A stretch of DNA of 64,000 bases. It comes from CANIGN01 sp041391385 (lineage in GTDB: Bacteria; Bdellovibrionota; UBA2428). The DNA is taken from assembly GCA_041391385.1 (NCBI GenBank), contig JAWKOD010000006.1, forward strand, positions 186,001 to 250,000, read 5' to 3'. The notes beneath the pieces were generated by a model. That model saw nothing but the letters and a program-made list of their open reading frames with translations. It did no database searches and was not told the DNA's origin. Below are positions 26,020 to 35,317 of the stretch, one piece after another (the stretch's first letter is position 1; the number at the start of each line of letters is the position of its first letter). Position numbers and translations under genes: made by a program.

Positions 26020-27672
26020 TTATATACTTTCGGGGTATTCGTACTTAAGTGATTTGCATGGATGACTTGAGTCCAGACTTTCGTCTGCTTTTATGTAACT
26101 GCTGATTCTTTTCAAGTAGAGAGACATCTTATGATAAGTCAGAGAAAAGCTAGGAATTGCATATTCCATTAAATTTCTTTCACTCGCTTTATTTGTATAA
26201 GTGCAAAAGAGAACTTTTGGGTTTCCCTCGGGGTCTTCATCTTCAGTTTCAAATGAAGCTCTAAATCCAGCATGAGTATACTCGGGGAAAAATAAACCGG
26301 AGCCGACTCTTTCGAGTGGAACGCGTGGAACGAGGTCGGCTAAAAATGAGGCGATTCCATCGTGAGGGCGTGGGAAAAAGTTTTCAAATCGAACAATGGT
26401 AGAGCCCGTTGCGCTTGCATAGCTTTCAAGAGCATATTTGAAGGGCCAGTCGAGCGCACGAGGAGCGCCAAAAGTTACAAGGGCTTTGAGTCTTCGATCA
26501 ACGGTGAGGTCTTGAATATCTTCAGCTGGGGCTGCGCTAAAGCCAGTGTCTACCCTTATAACCGCAAGGTGTTTAAGGCTGTTGGAAATTCTAAAGGCAT
26601 CTTCCTCGTAGAATGAAAAGCTTCTTTCTTCACCCACTTGGTAGAACTGCTCAGCTGCAAGGGTGTCTGCTATGAGCTTGTTGATGTTTTCGTCACTCAC
26701 TTTTGAGAGTACAGGATCGATAAAGTAATAACCCTTTGTGTTTTCGTCGAGCCAACTCAGTGTAAGTTCACCGTATAAGAGCGTAGCAATGGCACCGCCA
26801 AGGCTATGACCAGTGAGGTAAATCGGACGAGTGTCTGGGGCTGAAACGGGTGCAGTGATTCCGTAGGAGGCAAGCTTAAGTGCACCCTCTGGATTAGCCG
26901 CAATTTTTGCTATAAGGCTTCGAATTTTGTTCTCAAGTGTACTGGATATTTCAGATCTTACAAAAGGCATGATGTCGGCTGCAGCTTGAGAAAATCCCAA
27001 GTGTGCACGAACACTTTGGCCGCGTATCACCGGGACTTGAAAAAACTTGGCATTCGTCATCCAGTTTTTAATGGAAGTAGGTTCAGTTCCTCGAACGGTT
27101 ATAATGATGGCATCTTTATTTTTTAAAACTGCAGCTTTAATGTCAGGGTGAGGGGAGTAGATAAAGTGCTGTTCATTGAAGCCATATTGAGTGAAACGTT
27201 TTGCGGCTAATGGAAATTCGAGATAGATATCGCCAGCAAGTTGAGCGAGTGAGGCTGAAGCTTGTAAGTTAAGCCCATTCACAAAAGAATTTTGATTCAA
27301 AACTTTTACTTCTTCGACGGGTGAAGGATATTCGGGTTTACCGCTAATTGATTCAAAACGAATTTCCTGTGCTTTTTCTTTTGCACGCTCACTTAAGGTT
27401 TCTTCGTCGCGAAAAAGCGTAGATCCTGAGCCTGATAGAATACTTAATTCGATATCAGCTTTCGGATCGTTTATTCCTTCAACGCTTACCTTTTCTCTTC
27501 TAATAAAAACACTCCGTTCGTCTTTATTGAAGAGGCTAGGTCTTGAGGATTTAAACTCGTAAATCTTTCCGTCTAAGGGTGGAAGGTTATCGCTTAAAAC
27601 CTCAGTGGCTAGGGCACTGAGGTTTAGGCTTAAGAAAGAAAGAAGAAGAAGTTTTTTTATTTTACCTAGCAT
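26020..27672 (-). CDS. Secreted class 3 lipase-like protein
   Basis: A 550-aa exported protein with a signal peptide (about 1-22, ending ALAT). The lipase class 3 pattern is clear: a strand DAIIITVRGTEP (the family's 'FRGT' region near residue 185), then IYLTGHSLGGAIATLLYGEL with the nucleophile Ser290 in GHSLGG. An Asp/His pair should follow; candidates are ALVTFGAPRALD (about 395) and later His residues near PRPHDG and YTHAGF. Such enzymes hydrolyse triacylglycerol or phospholipids. The large N- and C-terminal parts (about 150 aa each) are unassigned. It starts 13 bases after the unknown secreted protein gene upstream and is likely in the same operon. Confidence 0.85.
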   Translation of the reverse strand: MLGKIKKLLLLSFLSLNLSALATEVLSDNLPPLDGKIYEFKSSRPSLFNKDERSVFIRREKVSVEGINDPKADIELSILSGSGSTLFRDEETLSERAKEKAQEIRFESISGKPEYPSPVEEVKVLNQNSFVNGLNLQASASLAQLAGDIYLEFPLAAKRFTQYGFNEQHFIYSPHPDIKAAVLKNKDAIIITVRGTEPTSIKNWMTNAKFFQVPVIRGQSVRAHLGFSQAAADIMPFVRSEISSTLENKIRSLIAKIAANPEGALKLASYGITAPVSAPDTRPIYLTGHSLGGAIATLLYGELTLSWLDENTKGYYFIDPVLSKVSDENINKLIADTLAAEQFYQVGEERSFSFYEEDAFRISNSLKHLAVIRVDTGFSAAPAEDIQDLTVDRRLKALVTFGAPRALDWPFKYALESYASATGSTIVRFENFFPRPHDGIASFLADLVPRVPLERVGSGLFFPEYTHAGFRASFETEDEDPEGNPKVLFCTYTNKASERNLMEYAIPSFSLTYHKMSLYLKRISSYIKADESLDSSHPCKSLKYEYPESI

Positions 27673-27685
27673 AAGTTAACTACCG

Positions 27686-29893
27686 TTATAAAACTTTCAA
27701 ATTAAACGAGATGTTGTCGTCTATGGTTGCTTTTGTATGACCATCAACAGGAAGTGTCTCGTTGGCCTGGATAACGTGTCCGACGGGGTAGAGTCTCAAG
27801 TGTTGGCGCGTTGGAGAGTCTGCATCGTGAATTCCCATTGCAACCCGAACGTGTACTGCAGGAGCAAAGTAGTACTTAACAGTGAGTTCAGGAGTTGGAT
27901 TAGGGTCAATTTTATTAAGTGCTGTAAGCATGGGAGCCACGGTGGGAGCAAAGTTGTTGTCGTATATGCTGTCTCTGTAATCTACAAGCCCCTGTGGCCC
28001 AGCAAAATTTCGGCCAGCTAAACTTTTGTTGTTAAGGGCAATCGTTCTTTGCCACCCTTTGTCTTGCTCAATAGACCCGGCACCATCGATGAGGGCCATG
28101 AAGTCTTTTGAGACATTGTTGATCTGGTTGGCAATTTTAGGGTCTACTTGTGCATCACCTCGTTCAGCACTTTGCATTTTAATAACAATGTTTGCCATCA
28201 AAGAGCGAAGAGCTTTTGTGCGAGCACTTCTAGCCGTAGTAAATCGTTCAAAAAGTGCGCCTTCATCACTTACGCCGCTGAGTTTGGCTAAACCAATTTC
28301 CATTGCGGCTTCGTGCAAAAATATTTGCTGCACAATAGGTGATATTGTTTTGATGTACTGTAAAACGTCGATGTTCATTCGTAACTTCGCTTCGCTTGAA
28401 AAACCAATCATAGCCGCTACACTTGTAAGGCTGCCTACTCGTGGCCATGGAAGATACGCTCGAATGAAATCTTTGAGGAGGTCTGCAACGGTTTCTGGTT
28501 GCCAAGCGAGAGAATATCCTATCTCCTTGAACTTGGGGTTCTTGGCTAGGTACTTGCCACTTCTTGCATCCTTGAAGACAACTTGTTTTGTTTTTTGATT
28601 TGCGGGGAGATCTTTTTCTAAGACTTGCCAGTAAGGAGTGAGCCCTTCTCCAATTTTTCTTCTACGCTCTTCGGAACCTTTTCCTAAGTAAGTATCACGA
28701 ATGTAGATGGCTTCTGCACCACTTCTAAGTGAGCGAGAGTTGTATATTTTGTCCATCGCAAGTTCAAAGAGACGTTCTCCGTCTCGCTCCCCATAGACTT
28801 CTTTGTAGCCTGTAAGGTTTTGGGGGAGGTTGATTGTAACGTTTGTGATATCAGTCGCGTGTTCGGCGCAATATGTTTTGTAAAATTGAGACTCCATATA
28901 ACGAGGGTCATTGGGATCTTCGATGCCAAAAATGGGATCGTCTTCAAGCCAGCGCGCGTAAAAGTCGAGAATTTTTTCTAAAGTAACGGAGTATACGGGA
29001 TCAAATTTATAATCAAATTCGCGTGGAAAATGTGCCCCGCCCGCAGTTTCGTTTAAAACCATAGCGCTCATGATCCCGTTTTTGTTAAATTCTTTGACGT
29101 TAAAATTTGTTCCGTCTGAGAAGCCACTAAAATCAATGACGGATAAGAAGGCAGGGTAATTCGCTTGCCCTTCGTCCCACCAAGTATCACCGTGATAGTA
29201 AGGAGGCGAATTTACGGTTTTACCATCACCCAGGTAGAGGCCTTTGTGAGTAAAACCCATTTCAGTTTTTAGATTGGGTTCATTGGCTAAGCTAAAGGGT
29301 TCACCTTGGAATCCTTCTGGATGAAGATACGCAATTTGGGCAAAAATAGGTTGCTGAGCTTTAATTGTTTCAGCAGTATGTCTTCGGTCGGCTGGATCTG
29401 TGTAACCGTAAACAACTTTTCTTAAATATTCATCAACGGTCTTTGATCCTTGAATCGTTAGGTTTCCAGATTTTTCAGCTTCTGGGCTTTGAAATCCAGG
29501 AGCTGCAGGTATGATTCGTATTCCATATCCGAGAGATTCGCGCTCGCCTTGAATCCACTGATTAAGGGGTTGTTTTTGAAAATTATAGAGCTTGTAGTGC
29601 TGGTCTCGAATAACAATTTCTTTTTTTGTAAGTGGGTCGAGTAGGGGGCCTGGGCTAGCTTCGCCATCGTTTCCTTGTTGAAGGAGTGTTGTTGTTCCAT
29701 ATCGGTTTACTTTTAAGCCTGGGTTGTTTTCGCTAATAACACTGGGGTTAAGTTTAAAACCTCCAATAACAGTAAAGGGGGTGTCGTCGCTTTGGTGAGC
29801 GGGATGTTTTGCCTCGATATTTGCTGAAAGCAAACAAAGTCCAAGACCTAAGAGTTTATTAAAATCTAACAAAAATGGAGAATGACGTGACAT
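27686..29893 (-). CDS. Large secreted protein of unknown function
   Basis: A 735-aa exported protein of no family that I recognise. The ATG at 29893 gives a signal peptide (MSRHSPFLLDFNKLLGLGLC...ANIEA). An upstream in-frame start at 29962 would put 23 odd residues before it. GGAGAAAGG lies about 12-20 bases before this ATG. The mature protein is rich in Asp/Asn/Tyr/Gly and looks globular. Conserved-looking patches include NETAGGAHFP (about 290), TYCAEH and a C-terminal beta-rich part (TVKYYFAPAVHVRVAMGIHD). It is the first gene of an operon with the class 3 lipase, which suggests a shared substrate or target; this is inference. Confidence 0.72.
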   Translation of the reverse strand: MSRHSPFLLDFNKLLGLGLCLLSANIEAKHPAHQSDDTPFTVIGGFKLNPSVISENNPGLKVNRYGTTTLLQQGNDGEASPGPLLDPLTKKEIVIRDQHYKLYNFQKQPLNQWIQGERESLGYGIRIIPAAPGFQSPEAEKSGNLTIQGSKTVDEYLRKVVYGYTDPADRRHTAETIKAQQPIFAQIAYLHPEGFQGEPFSLANEPNLKTEMGFTHKGLYLGDGKTVNSPPYYHGDTWWDEGQANYPAFLSVIDFSGFSDGTNFNVKEFNKNGIMSAMVLNETAGGAHFPREFDYKFDPVYSVTLEKILDFYARWLEDDPIFGIEDPNDPRYMESQFYKTYCAEHATDITNVTINLPQNLTGYKEVYGERDGERLFELAMDKIYNSRSLRSGAEAIYIRDTYLGKGSEERRRKIGEGLTPYWQVLEKDLPANQKTKQVVFKDARSGKYLAKNPKFKEIGYSLAWQPETVADLLKDFIRAYLPWPRVGSLTSVAAMIGFSSEAKLRMNIDVLQYIKTISPIVQQIFLHEAAMEIGLAKLSGVSDEGALFERFTTARSARTKALRSLMANIVIKMQSAERGDAQVDPKIANQINNVSKDFMALIDGAGSIEQDKGWQRTIALNNKSLAGRNFAGPQGLVDYRDSIYDNNFAPTVAPMLTALNKIDPNPTPELTVKYYFAPAVHVRVAMGIHDADSPTRQHLRLYPVGHVIQANETLPVDGHTKATIDDNISFNLKVL

Positions 29894-29909
29894 AGTGTCC
29901 GGCACCTTT
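29894..29909 (+). repeat. Short imperfect palindrome related to the purK/cstA motif
   Basis: AGTGTCCGGCACCTTT lies immediately upstream (minus-strand sense) of the ATG at 29893. It shares GGCACCTTT with the 24-nt motif before purK and cstA and forms an imperfect inverted repeat (GTG-TCC-GG-CAC). Confidence 0.35.
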
Positions 29910-30038
29910 CTCCCTGCTCCCCAGCAAAGGCTCGGATTACTCAGTCTTAGGCTATGCGTCAACTAACCAGTTCTTAACAAAGTTAAGGTTAGCGTTCGTG
30001 ACACTATGCGCAATATGTAAGATAATTGAGAAAGCGGT

Positions 30039-30467
30039 ATGTCAGCGATGAGAAGAAAAAAAGAGCTACTATTTTTTATATTATTGAGCGCTTGTCAGGG
30101 AGTTCATTCGGCAAAAGATTTAACGCTCAATGAGAACGGTTTTGCGAGGAGCGTAAGTTATCTCGATCCAGATAGAACAGAAAATCAACTTTCAGATACC
30201 ACCGCATACGGACAAATTATACTCACGGTAGAGAACGATGAGGTGATTAAAGAACTCAATAGTATTGAGGAAATCCACGCTGCCATTGAAGAAATTACTT
30301 TTATAAAATCAAATAATAGTTTTCAGTCAGTTGTTTATGTTGTTCAATTTAAGCGAAACATAAATCCCATCCCTTATTATCATTTCTTAGGTGCTTATGA
30401 GGGAGTTTTGGCAGCTGAATTTGACGGTATGGTCGGTTTGGCTGGCGGTATGAACCTTCAATATTAA
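30039..30467 (+). CDS. Small secreted or lipoprotein, unknown function
   Basis: A 142-aa product with an N-terminal basic stretch and a hydrophobic core ending LLSACQG. This fits a lipobox (L-S-A-C) with Cys18, so a lipoprotein is more likely than a soluble one. The ATG at 30039 has GAGAAAG six bases before it; the ATG at 30048 is an alternative. The mature part looks like an alpha/beta domain and has no other cysteine. It lies 26 bases upstream of the broken secreted gene at 30494 and may be cotranscribed with it. No family recognised. Confidence 0.65.
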   Translation: MSAMRRKKELLFFILLSACQGVHSAKDLTLNENGFARSVSYLDPDRTENQLSDTTAYGQIILTVENDEVIKELNSIEEIHAAIEEITFIKSNNSFQSVVYVVQFKRNINPIPYYHFLGAYEGVLAAEFDGMVGLAGGMNLQY

Positions 30468-30493
30468 GTCATAACTGAGTTAGAATTAAAAAT

Positions 30494-31251
30494 GTGATGT
30501 GGCTTTTATTACCTTTGTATTTTTTTTCTACTTTGAGTTTTGCAAGTGAACTCACTGACGACGAAGGTGTGGCGGCTGTTGTCCATGGAACATTGGAATT
30601 CACACCAGAGGAAGTTCAAAAAGAGGTTAATGCCAATTGGAGAGCTTCTACGGGTGCACTAAAAACAGAATCCTTTGAACTTTCGTGGTCTCCTGACGGG
30701 ACTCGAGTCATAGGAACTCCAGAGAAAATTGCTCAAGAGTTAGCAACTATTCAAGAAAGCTTAAGTCATTATCCTCTTTTAGCTCCATTGGGCTCAGAGC
30801 TTCGCGCCTATGAAAATGGCACGGTATTGGATTTGGGAAAATTCTTAACTGATCTTAGAAAGAAACTAGATCATAACTGTGGAAATTGTTTTTCTTTTGT
30901 ACTTTGTGCAATGGGGAAGAAGGAGAGAGGTGTGGATTTTCCAGAGTTGGAAAAAGAGCTTCAAGCAAATTACAAAAAGGAAAAGAGCGGAAAATGGGTC
31001 CTGGCTCAGTTGTTTACTACAAGAGAAACTTTTTAACTAAAGATGCTCTTCACGCTTACATTTGGTTAAGTCCTACTTTGGGTTTAGAGCGTAGAGGGAC
31101 GGGCCATCTTCTTATTCGCCCACAAGAAAATATTCGTGAAGAGTATAATTGGTTAGCTTCCAACGAGCGTAAATCTCATAAGCGCTCCAGCGGCGGTATA
31201 AGATTCCCAAGTCTAAGCAATCCCCTCATAGAGGAGTATTGGGCCAAATAA
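30494..31251 (+). pseudogene. Secreted protein gene with a probable frameshift at a T5 run
   Basis: The first frame starts at 30494 with a signal peptide (MMWLLLPLYFFSTLSFA) and stops at 31036. A well-formed continuation in another frame runs to 31251. Adding one T in the run TTTTT at 31030-31034 joins them: ...TTRETF then LTKDALHAYIWLSPTLG..., giving about 252 residues. The second frame ends cleanly (NPLIEEYWAK). The alternative is a separate short gene starting at the ATG 30994, but it would lack an exported N-terminus and overlap the first gene by about 40 bases. The protein has Cys pair CGNC near residue 131. The function is unknown. It may be a sequencing indel or a true mutation. Confidence 0.65.
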
Positions 31252-31281
31252 ATAACTTGAGGTTGAAGTTCTGTACTCAAC

Positions 31282-32538
31282 TTACGGGAAGAAACCACGG
31301 GCTAGCATCGCGCGCGCCAAACGATCAATACCACCGATAAGAGCGGCTGTTCTCATGTTTACTTTTTTGTCTCTTGATACAGCGAGAACTTTTGCAAAAG
31401 TAGAACTCATAATATCGTAAAGCTTGTTGTTCACTTCTTTTTCTGTCCAGAACAAGTGTTGAATCCCTTGCACCCATTCAAAATAGGAAACAACAACACC
31501 GCCTGCATTTGCAAGAATGTCTGGAATAACAAAAATACCTCTGTCATAAAGTATTTTATCAGCATCGCTTGTCGTAGGTCCGTTGGCACCTTCTGCAATA
31601 ATTTTTGCTTTAATTTTTGAAGCATTTTTAACGGAGACTTGTCCTTCTAAAGCAGCTGGAATCAAAATATCACAATCGATTTCTAATAGTTCTTCGTTTG
31701 TAATATTTTGAGCTTCGGGATAACCCGCTAAGATTTTATTTTTAGAAATCCACTGATGTACGTCATCAAGATTGAGTCCTTTGGGGTTGTATATCCCGCC
31801 AGAGACATCAGAGACAGCAACAACATTTGTACCTATTTTAGCCATTTTCTTAGCAGCTGCTCGACCCACATTACCAAAACCTTGAACGGCTACTTTGGTA
31901 TTCTCGTTAAGTTTTAAATCGAGAGCTTTTGCAGCTTCTATAATTGTGTAAACAACTCCACGGCCAGTTGCTTCTTCACGTCCTAAGCTTCCGCCCACCT
32001 CAATGGGTTTGCCAGTTACAACACCTGGTACACAGTGTCCGATTTCTTGCGAGTAAGTATCTAGGATCCAAGCCATTGTTTGGCCGTCTGTTCCAACGTC
32101 CGGAGCAGGTATGTCTTTTTCGGGTCCAATAAAAGGAAGTATCTCTGTTGTGTAGCGACGTGTGAGACGTTGTCTCTCGCCACGAGAAAGTTTTGTTGGA
32201 TCTACGCAGATTCCGCCTTTACCTCCACCAAGGGGAAGATTCATAAGTGAACATTTAAAGGTCATAAGCATTGCAAGAGCAGCTGTTTCTGAGAGTGAAA
32301 CACTTGGATGATAGCGAATTCCACCCTTTGCGGGGCCCATGCTCATGCTGTGATGCACTCTGTAGCCTTCAAAAACCTTGATGTTCCCATCATCCATTCT
32401 TACGGGGACGCTAACGACAAGGGCTCTTTTAGGTGTTTTTAGCCTTGTTAGAATGTTGGGATCAAGGTTCATTACCTTCCCAGCGAATTCGAGTTGTTTA
32501 ACGGCATTCTGGTAAAACGGACTTTCTTCCCAAATCAT
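31282..32538 (-). CDS. gdhA: Glutamate dehydrogenase (Glu/Leu/Phe/Val dehydrogenase family)
   Basis: A 418-aa cytoplasmic enzyme that interconverts glutamate and 2-oxoglutarate plus ammonia. Substrate-binding and catalytic residues are seen in order: Lys71 (PAKGGIR), Lys95 (FKCSLM), catalytic Lys107 (GGGKGG) and Asp in IPAPDVGTDG. The Rossmann-fold fingerprint VAVQGFGNVG follows (about residue 222), preceded by GGSLGREEATGRGV. The length (about 415-420 aa) is that of the hexameric, mostly NAD-dependent bacterial/archaeal subgroup; cofactor preference is inferred. Its start is only 27 bases from the divergent methyltransferase gene start, so the two promoters must overlap. Confidence 0.95.
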   Translation of the reverse strand: MIWEESPFYQNAVKQLEFAGKVMNLDPNILTRLKTPKRALVVSVPVRMDDGNIKVFEGYRVHHSMSMGPAKGGIRYHPSVSLSETAALAMLMTFKCSLMNLPLGGGKGGICVDPTKLSRGERQRLTRRYTTEILPFIGPEKDIPAPDVGTDGQTMAWILDTYSQEIGHCVPGVVTGKPIEVGGSLGREEATGRGVVYTIIEAAKALDLKLNENTKVAVQGFGNVGRAAAKKMAKIGTNVVAVSDVSGGIYNPKGLNLDDVHQWISKNKILAGYPEAQNITNEELLEIDCDILIPAALEGQVSVKNASKIKAKIIAEGANGPTTSDADKILYDRGIFVIPDILANAGGVVVSYFEWVQGIQHLFWTEKEVNNKLYDIMSSTFAKVLAVSRDKKVNMRTAALIGGIDRLARAMLARGFFP

Positions 32539-32565
32539 ATATAAACAAGATATAGTCCTTAAGTT

Positions 32566-33800
32566 GTGTGGAAATCCAGAGAGGCTTTTGAAAAGAGCAC
32601 CTTTTTTAAGAGACTTAAGCTGCAGGGCTTCGAGACTTTAGAGGGCTTGTGGCCAGAACTCGAAAAAAAGGCACTTAGGCAGAAGCGAATTTTTAGATTG
32701 AACCCATTGCGGAAAGCAAAAATTGAGGATTTTCGAGCAGAGGGCTTTAAAATAGGAGCTGAGCTAGAAAGCTTCCCAAACGTTTTTGATTTTGATTTAT
32801 TGGAGAATAATCGTTTTTCGCAGCATCCCTTTTGGGGCGCTGGGCTTGGATATGTGCAAGATCCTGTGGCACTCGAGATTATTCGTGATCTAGAAATTGC
32901 AAATGGACATTGTGTTTTAGATCTTTGTGCTGCTCCCGGCGGAAAATCAACTCGTATAGCTGAATTGATGGGACCTGATGGATATTTAGTTTCAAATGAT
33001 TCTGATTTAAAGAGAGCCCGGATTTTATCTGGAAATCTTATTCGACATGGCGTTGTGCGAAGTAGCGTCTTTTCTAAAGAGGGAGCTGCTTTAGCCGCAA
33101 TTTTTCCAAATACATTTGATCGAATTTTAATGGATGTACCTTGTTCGGGTGAAAGTTTATTTTTTAAACGTGACGAAAAAAGAAGAGATGTTTACGAAAG
33201 TGAAGTTCAGGAATTAGCTCAACTTCAACTCCAGCTGATTTTAGCGGCCGCTACGAGTTTACGTCCCGGAGGTCGCCTTCTCTACAGCACGTGTACTTAT
33301 AATATTACAGAGAACGAAGAAGTTATTCGGCGTTTTTTGCGACAGAATTCTGATTTTGAACTTGTTAAGCAAGAGCGTCGCTGGCCACATCTTCACGCGA
33401 CAGCGGGGGCTATTGGGCCGTATTAGCGAAGCGTGGAACTCTTCAGGCTTCGAGCGAGAAGATACTTCGTCATTCAGATGCTGAACGGCATGGTGTTTTA
33501 GATAGAGACGGAAAAGTTAACTTTTATGCACAAGCAATGTTAGGTACTGGATTTGAGAGTCATTCTGATTCACTTTTGGGATCTGCTGAAGAATTACCTG
33601 ATTGGATCTTAATGACGCCTCTGGAAGCACAGTCTTTTTTATCAGGTGAGGCGTTAGCAAATCCTTCTCGAAAACAAGGTGTTCATCGTATTGTCTATCA
33701 GTCTAAGTGGGCTCTCGGAGCAGCTAAAGGTGTTGAGTCACGCTTTAATAATCTTATTCCACTTGAGCTTAGAACGCAGTTTCGAAATTTTAAGGTTTAA
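32566..33800 (+). pseudogene. RsmB/NSUN-type RNA m5C methyltransferase, frameshifted at a G5 run
   Basis: The first frame (32566-33426) contains a full NOP2/Sun catalytic core: SAM-binding DLCAAPGGKS, motif IV DVPCSGES (first catalytic Cys) and motif VI YSTCTYNITENEE (second Cys). It then stops just where the family continues. Adding one G in the GGGGG at 33405-33409 turns the end into GGYWAVLAKRG, the expected final strand (family pattern G-G-F-x-A). The frame then stays open through 33800 with an RNA-binding-type C-terminal domain. The restored length is about 411 aa. The substrate (16S or 23S rRNA cytosine) cannot be fixed. It starts with GTG and is divergent from gdhA. As sequenced, the gene is broken. 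Confidence 0.85.
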
Positions 33801-33888
33801 GTGAATCTTTGAACTCAGTCCTTTGGCAATCTCTTGCGTTGTCATCGAGTCAAAAACTGATAGATTAAAGGGGTAGGTTTATAGTTTC

Positions 33889-34497
33889 ATGGAATATCCC
33901 TGTTTTTTAGTCGCCTTGCCTCAAATGCAAGATGAATTTTTTACTCAATCAGTAGTTTTGATAACTCATCAAGATGACGATGGCGCTTTTGGTATTGCTA
34001 TTAATAAGCCCATTGAAGCACCCGTGAATTCTGATGGCGAAGCGACTCAAGTAGTTGCTGAGCTGAGAGACGCTACGAGCGATAAGGTTTACGAAATAAA
34101 AGAAAACCTTTTTAGAGGTGGACCAGCAGATGAGAATTCTGTCTTTGTTATACACGATGATAAGAATCTCTCAGAAGGCGGAACTCAACTGGGCGAGGGG
34201 CTCTTCATGTCGACAAACCCCACTGTTTTACAAACTCTGTTAGAAATGGGTCCTAGGGGACCTCGTCGACGCTATTTTATTGGATGTGCTGCTTGGTCAA
34301 AGGGTCAACTTGAGAGTGAAATTAGAGCTGGCTCTTGGATTATGCTTCCTTTTGATGAACGCTTTGCCTTTGAAGAGGTTGATGATAAGTCGGAAGAGCC
34401 TTGGGCAACTCGTCTCTGGCGTAAGGTTTTATTAGCGGGCGGACTCGATCCATTGACGCTTGTATCGCAAGGCAAAATTGATAGCGGCTATAATTAG
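33889..34497 (+). CDS. YqgE/AlgH family protein (UPF0301)
   Basis: A 202-aa protein of the YqgE/AlgH family (DUF179). Family marks are an FLVALPQMQDEFFTQSVVLI start, a GAFGIAINKP strand, LFRGGPA, and the RYFIGCAAWSKGQLESEIRAGSW block. Members are cytoplasmic and of uncertain function; AlgH was named for an effect on alginate expression in Pseudomonas. The length is normal. It is followed by the secreted kinase-like gene after 43 bases. No regulation is visible. Confidence 0.92.
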   Translation: MEYPCFLVALPQMQDEFFTQSVVLITHQDDDGAFGIAINKPIEAPVNSDGEATQVVAELRDATSDKVYEIKENLFRGGPADENSVFVIHDDKNLSEGGTQLGEGLFMSTNPTVLQTLLEMGPRGPRRRYFIGCAAWSKGQLESEIRAGSWIMLPFDERFAFEEVDDKSEEPWATRLWRKVLLAGGLDPLTLVSQGKIDSGYN

Positions 34498-34540
34498 CTC
34501 AATTTCTCAAGCTAATATTTTATTTGACCGACAATAAGAA

Positions 34541-35317
34541 GTGTTCCGCTTTTTAGTCTTTTTTCTTTCTATGCTTCCATCTCAGGCCCTGCCCGTTGAT
34601 GTTTCAAGTTTTTGTTTGCGAGTTATTAAGTATGCGAATCAATTGAGATATCCCGCAAAATTGATAGATCACTCTACTTCTTTGGTATTGGAGAGTGGAG
34701 AGACTCTTAAGGTTGAGGAGTATTTTGCGAGTGGACGCACTTCAATGGTTGGAAGATTAGAGAGTTTAGGTGGGGATACGGAAACAATTGTGAAGAAAAT
34801 TAGGGATCCCATGTATGAAAAAGACATAGAAGGAGAGTTGGAATTTTGGAACAACAACATCCGCGCTTTTAAGGGTCGAGTTGTTCCCGTTCTCAAAGGA
34901 GCAAAGGCCCAAGATGGGACAACGGTTTTGTTTAAACCTTACATAAGCGGTGTTTCACTTTGGAATCTTGTCGTACAAAAGCAAATGGATAATAATCATC
35001 TTGCTTCACTTAAAAGTCTCATACTTTGGGCGAGGTCTTATAAGGAAAACGTTGGTGTGGCACTTGATATCAATCCTTTGAATATAGTTTGGGTGAATTC
35101 TCCGAAGGAAATGTCTGCAGTGGGTCTCTCAGAACCCGCTTTCGTGTTTTATGAATTGACACCTTCGGGATCAAAAATAGATTCCTATTTGTACAATAAA
35201 ATTCTCGATCGAGTGCGAAGTTATCAAAAACCCGAAAGTCTTGAATTGAGTGATATTGAAGCCCTTTTACCTGCAGACCCAGAAAGCGCAGGCACTTTAA
35301 ATTTTAAGACAAACTAG
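34541..35317 (+). CDS. Secreted protein with protein-kinase-like motifs
   Basis: A 258-aa protein starting with GTG at 34541. A signal peptide (FRFLVFFLSMLPSQA, cleavage near 17) points to export. The mature part follows the order of a kinase-like fold: a Gly/Ser loop FASGRTSMV (62-70), strand IVKKIRD with Lys85/86, an acidic helix (about 97-101), a hinge-like FKPYISG (131-137) and then a catalytic-loop look-alike, LDINPLNIVW (175-184), with Asp176 and Asn181 in the D-x4-N spacing. The position of DFG reads FYE (203-205), so the Mg-binding Asp is replaced by Glu. It might be a divergent kinase, an aminoglycoside-phosphotransferase-like protein or an inactive relative. It overlaps the end of the SGNH hydrolase gene by 4 nt (convergent). 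Confidence 0.6.
   Translation: MFRFLVFFLSMLPSQALPVDVSSFCLRVIKYANQLRYPAKLIDHSTSLVLESGETLKVEEYFASGRTSMVGRLESLGGDTETIVKKIRDPMYEKDIEGELEFWNNNIRAFKGRVVPVLKGAKAQDGTTVLFKPYISGVSLWNLVVQKQMDNNHLASLKSLILWARSYKENVGVALDINPLNIVWVNSPKEMSAVGLSEPAFVFYELTPSGSKIDSYLYNKILDRVRSYQKPESLELSDIEALLPADPESAGTLNFKTN

Noticed and set aside
28026..28598. 190-aa plus-strand reading frame
   Set aside because: It is antisense to the long secreted-protein gene 27686-29893, has no RBS or signal and looks like a mirror of its codon bias.
33537..33800. A separate 87-aa gene after the methyltransferase
   Set aside because: The frame runs open from the methyltransferase's G5 run and gives the family's C-terminal domain; an independent start is not needed.
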